Part shown: one piece after another, positions 5,099-9,000 of the stretch | How positions within the stretch are numbered: the stretch's first letter is position 1 | Layout of the letters: each line of letters starts with the position of its first letter | Source of the DNA: Pelomonas sp036404855 | GTDB taxonomy: Bacteria > Pseudomonadota > Gammaproteobacteria > Burkholderiales > Burkholderiaceae_C | Direction of reading: 5' to 3' | DNA length: 9,000 bases | Assembly: GCF_036404855.1 (NCBI RefSeq) | Contig: NZ_DASWYS010000099.1 | Coordinates: forward strand, 1 to 9,000 | Position numbers and translations under genes: made by a program | The notes under the pieces: generated by a model | Databases searched by the model: none | What the model was told of the DNA's origin: nothing | What the model saw: the letters and a program-made list of their open reading frames with translations, nothing else

Positions 5099-7894
5099 TC
5101 AGAACTTGATGCGGGCGGTCAGGTAGAACTGGCGGCCGTTCTTGTAGATGCCGCGTGGCTGCACTTCCGAGGCGTAGTACTTCAGCTTCGGATCGTTCAG
5201 GTTCTGTGCATCCAGACTCAGAGCAAAGTTCTCGCTGAACTTGTAGCCCAAGGATGCCGACAGTACGCCGTTGCCCTTCTGGTAATAGTCGGTGCCGCGG
5301 TCGGTGCCGATGAAGATGTCGTCGGTGTAGCTGTAGTTCACGCGGGCCGAGAACTGGTCGTTCTCGAAGTAGCCGCCCAGCGTGAAGGAGTTCTTCACGT
5401 CTCCGCGCAGCACATGGCCGTCCTGGTCGTGACCGTCGGCGAAGGTGTAGTTCGCGCTGACGCCAAAGTTGTTGAACACCGGCGTTTCGAACGCGAACTC
5501 CAAGCCCGTGACGGAGGCCTTCTTGTTGACCAGACCCGTGACGTTGAACTGACGGTTCACGAGCTGCGGGTTTCCGCCCACCTGGTTGGTGTTGGTCAAC
5601 AGCGTGGGGTAGGTCGCGATGAAGTTGCCGTTCGTGATGTAGCTGCCCATCTGCATGTGGAAGGCGCCCATGGACACGAAGGCGCGCGGTGCAAAGTACC
5701 ACTCGATGTTGGCATCGAAGTTGGTGGAGCGGATGGGCTTCAGGTCCGGATTGCCGGCGGTGCCGCCGCCCACGACGTTGTTGTCCAGGAACATGCCGGT
5801 GGTGTTCAGCGTCGTGAACGCCGACAGGGCGGTGTAGTCGGCGCGGGTCACGGTGCGGCTCAGCGCCAGGCGGCCGACGACGTTGCGCGTCACGTCCACA
5901 CGGATGCTGGCACTGGGCAGCAGGTCGGTGTAGCTGCGGTCGGCGGTGGTGGCGGTGAAGTCGCCGAAGGCGGACGACACGTCAGGCTTCTCGCCCGGGA
6001 AGCTGGGACGGAAGGCGCCGGACGACTGCTTGGTGCGAACCGCACGCAGACCCACGTTGCCGCTCCAGCCGTCGCCTTCCAGGTTGCCCTGCAGGTAGGC
6101 CGCCGTGGTGGTTTCCTTCACGCTGTACTCGCCGCCGTCGAAAGGTGAGCGGCGGGCAATCGGGTCGCGGTTGGTGACCCGGGCGTTGTAGGCAGCGAGG
6201 TCCTGGGCCGAAATGAAGCCCATCCCCGTCGGGAAGCCGCTGCCCAGGCCGCTGCCGTAATTGCCGGGGTAGTACTGGCTGAGCGCCGGCAGCGTGTAGG
6301 GCGAGTTCTGAGGGGCATCGTTGCCGTTCGCGTCGGCGCAGGCGCTGGGCAGACTCCAAGTGAAGCCGCTGACACGGTAGGGCGTGCCGGTAGCGCAGCC
6401 AGGGCCCTGGTTCAGCGTGGCGTCGGTGTAGCGCTTGTGCTGGGCACTGCGGACGCCGAACTTCAGACTCTTCAGAATGCCTGCGTCCAGCGAGTACTCG
6501 CCGTCCACCTGCGCCCAGTCTTCCTTGTCGTTCACGATGACGTGCTCGGTGCCGAAGATCCAGTCGAAGCCCGATGTCGGGGCGTTGAAGCTGAAGGCCG
6601 GTGCCGTGTCATTCCCCTGCAGGCCATAGCTGGCCTTGGTGGTCTTGATGTTCAGCTCGACGACGTCCTGGCTGACAGTCTTGCCCTTGCCCTTGGAGCT
6701 GCCGGCGTTCGCGGTCAGCGTCAGCGCGTTGTTCACCTTCCACGAACCGTCCAGGCTCAGGTAGTTGCTCTCGGCGGAGGCCTTGCGCGAGATCATGTCG
6801 TAGTAGCCGGCCGTGGACGGGGTTGCCCAACTGAAGGTGGCCTTGCTCAGCGTCTTGTTGCCGTTCTTGTCGGTGACGATCTGGTAGTCCGAGATCGAGG
6901 CGCTGTCGATCAGGCCGGCGCGCGGCGCGATCATGTAGTTGCGGTTGTAGTTGTCCGCATCCATCTTGGACGTGAAGCCGGTCAGCGTCAGGTCCACGTC
7001 TTGCGTCGGCTTGAACTGTGCGCGGACCAGGCCACCCTTGCGCTCGCGCTCCTGCGTGAAGTAGGCGGAGCCGATCAGGTCAGGGGTGTAGACGCCATTC
7101 AGCTCGGGGTGCGCGGCGACCAGGGCTGGCGCGTTGGTGCTGTCGAGCTTGTTGATGAAGCCCAGCGTCTCCACGCCATCGCGGCGCAGGCTGCGCTTTT
7201 CCGAGAAGGCCTGCACCAGCACGCCGAAGGTCTTGGCCTCGTTCTTGAAGTTGGCCAGCACGCTGATCTGCGGGTCGGTCTTCTTGGGCAGGTCCGCGTA
7301 GACGGCGCCTATGCCTGCCTCGAAGGTCAGCGCCTTGGCAAAGTCCAGCGGCTTGCGGGTGATGATGTTGACGGAACCTGCAGTACCGCCTTCCACCAGC
7401 GAGGCCTCGGCGCTCTTGCGCACCTCGACGCGTTGCACCAGTTCGGATGGCAGCAGCGAGTAGCTGACGCTGCGGCCCACGCCGGCGCCGGTCTGGTCCA
7501 GCACGAACCAGTCGCCGTTGGCGATGCCGTGGCCGTCCAGCAGCGTCTGCGTCAGGCTGGGGTTGGTGCCACGCAGGCCCACCCGATCACGCTCGTCGAA
7601 GCCGCCTGAGCCACCGGCTGGGCTGTTCAGGATGGTGACGCCCGGCACGCGGGCCAGCGAATCGGCCACGTTCTTGTCGGGCATCTTGCCGATGTCTTCG
7701 GCGGAAATGACGTCGATGTGGGCGTCGGCGTTGCGCTTGACGCTCAGCGACTTCTCCTGCGACGCGCGGATGCCCGTGACCGTGACGGTGTCGAGCTGTT
7801 GTGGAGTCTGGGCTTGCTGGGCCAGGGCGACGCCGCTGGCGCCGAGCAGAGCGATGAACACCGCCTGCGAGATGGGGGTCTGCTTGACCTTCAT
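5099..7894 (-). CDS. TonB-dependent outer-membrane receptor (Xanthomonas/Caulobacter type)
   Basis: A 931-residue TonB-dependent receptor. It starts with a signal peptide (residues 1-25, ending GVALA) and has a TonB box-like DTVTVTG at 35-41. The plug domain follows: ISAEDIGKMPDKNVADSL (64-80), the RVPGVTI segment, GLRGTNPSLTQTLLDG (106-121), and VEVRKSAEASLVEGGTAGSVNI (157-177). A long 22-strand-type beta-barrel region ends in the aromatic C-terminus ITARIKF-like YLTARIKF, with terminal F as expected for BAM recognition. Plug wording and length match the subfamily implicated in uptake of complex carbohydrates rather than siderophores. It would move substrate into the periplasm using the TonB-ExbB-ExbD system, encoded elsewhere. 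A GH18 enzyme in the same locus points to chitooligosaccharides, which is inference. A GAGGA ribosome binding site (7902-7906 on the - strand) lies 7 nt before ATG 7894. The halogenase gene follows in the same direction. Confidence 0.93.
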   Translation of the reverse strand: MKVKQTPISQAVFIALLGASGVALAQQAQTPQQLDTVTVTGIRASQEKSLSVKRNADAHIDVISAEDIGKMPDKNVADSLARVPGVTILNSPAGGSGGFDERDRVGLRGTNPSLTQTLLDGHGIANGDWFVLDQTGAGVGRSVSYSLLPSELVQRVEVRKSAEASLVEGGTAGSVNIITRKPLDFAKALTFEAGIGAVYADLPKKTDPQISVLANFKNEAKTFGVLVQAFSEKRSLRRDGVETLGFINKLDSTNAPALVAAHPELNGVYTPDLIGSAYFTQERERKGGLVRAQFKPTQDVDLTLTGFTSKMDADNYNRNYMIAPRAGLIDSASISDYQIVTDKNGNKTLSKATFSWATPSTAGYYDMISRKASAESNYLSLDGSWKVNNALTLTANAGSSKGKGKTVSQDVVELNIKTTKASYGLQGNDTAPAFSFNAPTSGFDWIFGTEHVIVNDKEDWAQVDGEYSLDAGILKSLKFGVRSAQHKRYTDATLNQGPGCATGTPYRVSGFTWSLPSACADANGNDAPQNSPYTLPALSQYYPGNYGSGLGSGFPTGMGFISAQDLAAYNARVTNRDPIARRSPFDGGEYSVKETTTAAYLQGNLEGDGWSGNVGLRAVRTKQSSGAFRPSFPGEKPDVSSAFGDFTATTADRSYTDLLPSASIRVDVTRNVVGRLALSRTVTRADYTALSAFTTLNTTGMFLDNNVVGGGTAGNPDLKPIRSTNFDANIEWYFAPRAFVSMGAFHMQMGSYITNGNFIATYPTLLTNTNQVGGNPQLVNRQFNVTGLVNKKASVTGLEFAFETPVFNNFGVSANYTFADGHDQDGHVLRGDVKNSFTLGGYFENDQFSARVNYSYTDDIFIGTDRGTDYYQKGNGVLSASLGYKFSENFALSLDAQNLNDPKLKYYASEVQPRGIYKNGRQFYLTARIKF

Positions 7895-8143
7895 TTACTG
7901 TTCCTCGTTGTGGCCATTGATCGGGGCGGCGGTGACTGCTTTGGGTGTGTTGCATACCACCTTCGGTCCGGTTGCCGCCTCATTTGCCCTTGTGAGGTGC
8001 CAGCAACCAGTGTCATGCCACTGTAGCTATTGATAACGCCACTTTGCTACCAATTTCTCATGAGGAGTTTCCCGAGTGCTACCCGCGCCGCCCCGGGCGG
8101 TGCATCGCTCCTCTCCAGGTGAAGGTCTTTTGGAGACTTTTAT

Positions 8144-8163
8144 TGGTATTGATGTGGTATTGA
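8144..8163 (-). repeat. Phased 9-bp direct repeat upstream of the receptor gene, possible operator
   Basis: TGGTATTGA occurs at 8144-8152 and again at 8155-8163 on the + strand, an 11-bp period, so both copies face the same side of the helix. On the receptor strand this reads TCAATACCA twice and is followed at once by AATAAAAG, which could serve as a -10 element (TAAAAG) with TTCAAT (8159-8164) as a poor -35. Two looser ATTGAT copies lie nearer the gene (8029-8034 and 7916-7921). Regulator and promoter assignment are speculative; the repeat itself is exact. Confidence 0.4.
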
Positions 8164-8420
8164 ATCGTGTTGGCGAACTGTTGTGCTCGGGCGACGCGGG
8201 GCTTGCATCCGGCGCGGTTGGGGGTGCGTGCGCTACGTCGCCGCGTCGCGGGGCGCGTCAATCTGGTCCGGGATTGGTTGCTTGCTCGGATGCGGTGGGG
8301 TGCGGGGTGCAGGGTTGTCGTGGGCGGGTGGTGGCGTGGCGACCTGGCCTGCCCGCGCGAGCGGTGATGGGGTGCTCCATGCTTCGGTCGACTCTTTTGT
8401 TCTTCTTGTCGACGCCTCTG

Positions 8421-8448
8421 TTGCGCCCCCGCTGCCCTGTGCTATAGT
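8421..8448 (+). promoter_or_regulatory. Probable sigma-70 promoter of the tRNA-Tyr-Gly-Thr-tuf operon
   Basis: A TATAGT -10 element (8443-8448) is separated by 16 bp from a partial -35, TTGCGC (8421-8426). It is followed by a GC-rich discriminator (GCGGGC), typical of stringently controlled stable-RNA promoters. Transcription would start about 8455, some 10 nt before the mature tRNA-Tyr. The -10 is convincing; the -35 matches consensus only at TTG. Confidence 0.6.
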
Positions 8449-8463
8449 TGCGGGCTTGCCTCA

Positions 8464-8548
8464 GGAGGGGTGGCCGAGTGGTTAAAGGCAGCAGACTGTA
8501 AATCTGCCCGCATTGCGTACGCTGGTTCGAATCCAGCCTCCTCCACCA
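8464..8548 (+). tRNA. tRNA-Tyr (anticodon GTA)
   Basis: An 85-nt class II tRNA. The acceptor stem GGAGGGG (8464-8470) pairs with CTCCTCC (8538-8544), with one G-U pair. The D-arm is followed by anticodon stem GCAGA/TCTGC around loop CTGTAAA, giving GTA at 8498-8500. A long variable arm, as expected for bacterial tRNA-Tyr, precedes the T-arm GCTGG-TTCGAAT-CCAGC. The discriminator A and CCA are encoded (8545-8548). It is the first gene of the tRNA-tuf operon. Confidence 0.97.
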
Positions 8549-8585
8549 AAGCGTGCCTGGCATGCCGAGGTCAAGAGCTCCCAGG

Positions 8586-8659
8586 GCGGGAGTAGTTCAA
8601 TGGTAGAACCTTAGCCTTCCAAGCTAATGACACGGGTTCGATTCCCGTTTCCCGCTCCA
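8586..8659 (+). tRNA. tRNA-Gly (anticodon TCC)
   Basis: A 74-nt tRNA. Acceptor GCGGGAG (8586-8592) pairs with TTCCCGC (8649-8655), closing with one G-U pair. Anticodon stem TTAGC/GCTAA encloses loop CTTCCAA with TCC at 8618-8620, reading GGA/GGG glycine codons. The T-arm contains GGTTCGATTCC. The discriminator T and CCA are encoded. It lies 37 nt after tRNA-Tyr with no promoter visible between them, so it is co-transcribed and processed. Confidence 0.97.
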
Positions 8660-8673
8660 TCAGCGAGGAGTTT

Positions 8674-8724
8674 GGTCGGCAAAGCGTCGACACCGGTTTG
8701 CCGGCCAATCCCTGGCGGCAAACC
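8674..8724 (+). other. Two mutually exclusive stem-loops in the tRNA-Gly to tRNA-Thr spacer
   Basis: GGTTTGCCGGCCA (8695-8707) pairs with TGGCGGCAAACC (8713-8724): 12 bp with a single bulged G and a 5-nt loop. The same central segment (8697-8706) can instead pair with GGTCGGCAAA (8674-8683): 10 bp including one G-U and a 13-nt loop. The outer arms are thus near-repeats of each other competing for one complement. A role in precursor processing, in spacing the tRNAs, or in limiting readthrough to tuf is possible but unproven. Confidence 0.55.
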
Positions 8725-8733
8725 CGTGCCGAT

Positions 8734-8808
<75 letters not shown>

Positions 8809-8859
8809 CCCTTTCTTTTTCTTCTACTCGTCTCAACGGGTTCGCCTCAGGAGCGCAAG

Positions 8860-9000
8860 ATGGCAAAAGGCAAGTTTGAACGGACCAAGCCGCACGTGAA
8901 CGTGGGCACGATCGGTCACGTGGACCACGGCAAGACGACGCTGACGGCTGCGATCGCGACCGTGCTGTCCAAGAAGTTCGGTGGCGAGGCCAAGGCCTAC
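8860..9000 (+). CDS. tuf: Elongation factor Tu, N-terminal part (runs off the window)
   Basis: EF-Tu is the GTPase that delivers aminoacyl-tRNA to the ribosomal A site. The 47 visible codons begin MAKGKFERTKPHVNVGTIGH and contain the P-loop GHVDHGKT (residues 19-26), which identifies the family beyond doubt. AGGAG at 8849-8853 lies 6 nt before ATG 8860. The gene starts 51 nt after tRNA-Thr. A pyrimidine tract (about 8809-8825) follows the tRNA and forms most of the leader after tRNA excision. Co-transcription with the tRNAs is expected from the conserved tRNA-tufB arrangement. Burkholderiales usually carry two near-identical tuf copies; this is the one in the tRNA-linked context. The rest of the gene lies outside the window. 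Confidence 0.97.
   Translation, partial: MAKGKFERTKPHVNVGTIGHVDHGKTTLTAAIATVLSKKFGGEAKAY

Larger units (their letters stand above)
7895..8463. other. Intergenic region between the receptor and the divergent tRNA operon
   Basis: This stretch of about 570 bp has no credible gene. It is clearly lower in GC in places (around 8020-8070 and 8130-8165) than the flanking genes. It holds the receptor ribosome binding site, an 8-bp palindrome CTCATGAG (8057-8064), a phased direct repeat (8144-8163) and, at the right end, the tRNA promoter. The section 8165-8400 is G-rich on the + strand and shows nothing I can name. Small open frames here lack ribosome binding sites and recognisable products. Confidence 0.6.

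Noticed and set aside
4992..5702. Upstream in-frame extension of the halogenase, suggesting a larger fusion protein of 771 codons
   Set aside because: The extension lies in another frame of the receptor 3' end and has low-complexity Arg/His-rich composition. The protein family starts near the GGGTAG motif, so ATG 4991 is preferred.
6437..7609. Plus-strand open frame of 390 codons inside the receptor gene
   Set aside because: Shadow of the receptor on the opposite strand, with a Val/Gly/Ala/Arg-rich sequence and no domain. The same applies to the frame at 5057-6148.
8088..8100. GC palindrome around CCCCGGG as a terminator
   Set aside because: The stem is only 5 bp and there is no T-run on either strand.
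8258..8563. Minus-strand open frame of 101 codons containing RLDSNQR
   Set aside because: It runs antisense through tRNA-Tyr; this peptide string is a familiar false annotation from the complement of tRNA genes.
8578..8592. CTCCC/GGGAG hairpin spanning the start of tRNA-Gly
   Set aside because: The short 5-bp stem would compete with the acceptor stem of the tRNA; likely chance in GC-rich sequence.
7895..8660. Genomic-island insertion next to tRNA genes
   Set aside because: No integrase and no direct repeat of a tRNA 3' end was seen. The metabolic genes lie on the 5' side of tRNA-Tyr, not the 3' side normally used as an attachment site.

Overview
The window is high-GC and reads as a chromosomal segment of a betaproteobacterium, most likely Burkholderiales (inference). 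The basis is the tRNA-Tyr / tRNA-Gly / tRNA-Thr / tuf order at the right end, the EF-Tu N-terminus, and a large TonB-dependent receptor of the Xanthomonas/Caulobacter type. Genus cannot be fixed by eye; a chitin- or polysaccharide-degrading Roseateles/Mitsuaria-like organism would fit.

Left half (1-3279, + strand): the C-terminal tail of an unidentified gene overlaps by 4 bp a secreted GH18 chitinase-family hydrolase. Two tandem paralogous cupin-like (JmjC/Cupin_8) proteins follow. Spacings of -4, 10 and 16 bp suggest one operon. Centre (3387-7894, - strand): a 931-residue TonB-dependent outer-membrane receptor is followed by a flavin-dependent 'tryptophan' halogenase-family gene. They are 107 bp apart, and the gap holds a 10-bp perfect hairpin ending in a short T-run. 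The two groups converge, and the 107-bp gap between them has a weak terminator-like hairpin. Together they resemble the TonB-receptor / halogenase-like / cupin-like / glycosidase gene sets seen in carbohydrate-scavenging proteobacteria. A plausible model is uptake of chitin-type oligosaccharides by the receptor and periplasmic cleavage by the GH18 enzyme, with the halogenase and the two cupin proteins doing an undefined associated job.

Right part (7895-9000): about 570 bp without a gene carries the receptor leader, with a good ribosome binding site and a phased direct repeat, plus a promoter-like element for the tRNA operon. Three CCA-encoding tRNA genes (Tyr-GTA, Gly-TCC, Thr-GGT) follow, then the first 47 codons of tuf. 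The Gly-Thr spacer contains two mutually exclusive stem-loops.

The most interesting part is the association of an apparently intact halogenase with two intact non-heme-iron-type cupin proteins around a nutrient receptor. Their substrate is unknown. No CRISPR array, insertion sequence or integrase is visible.
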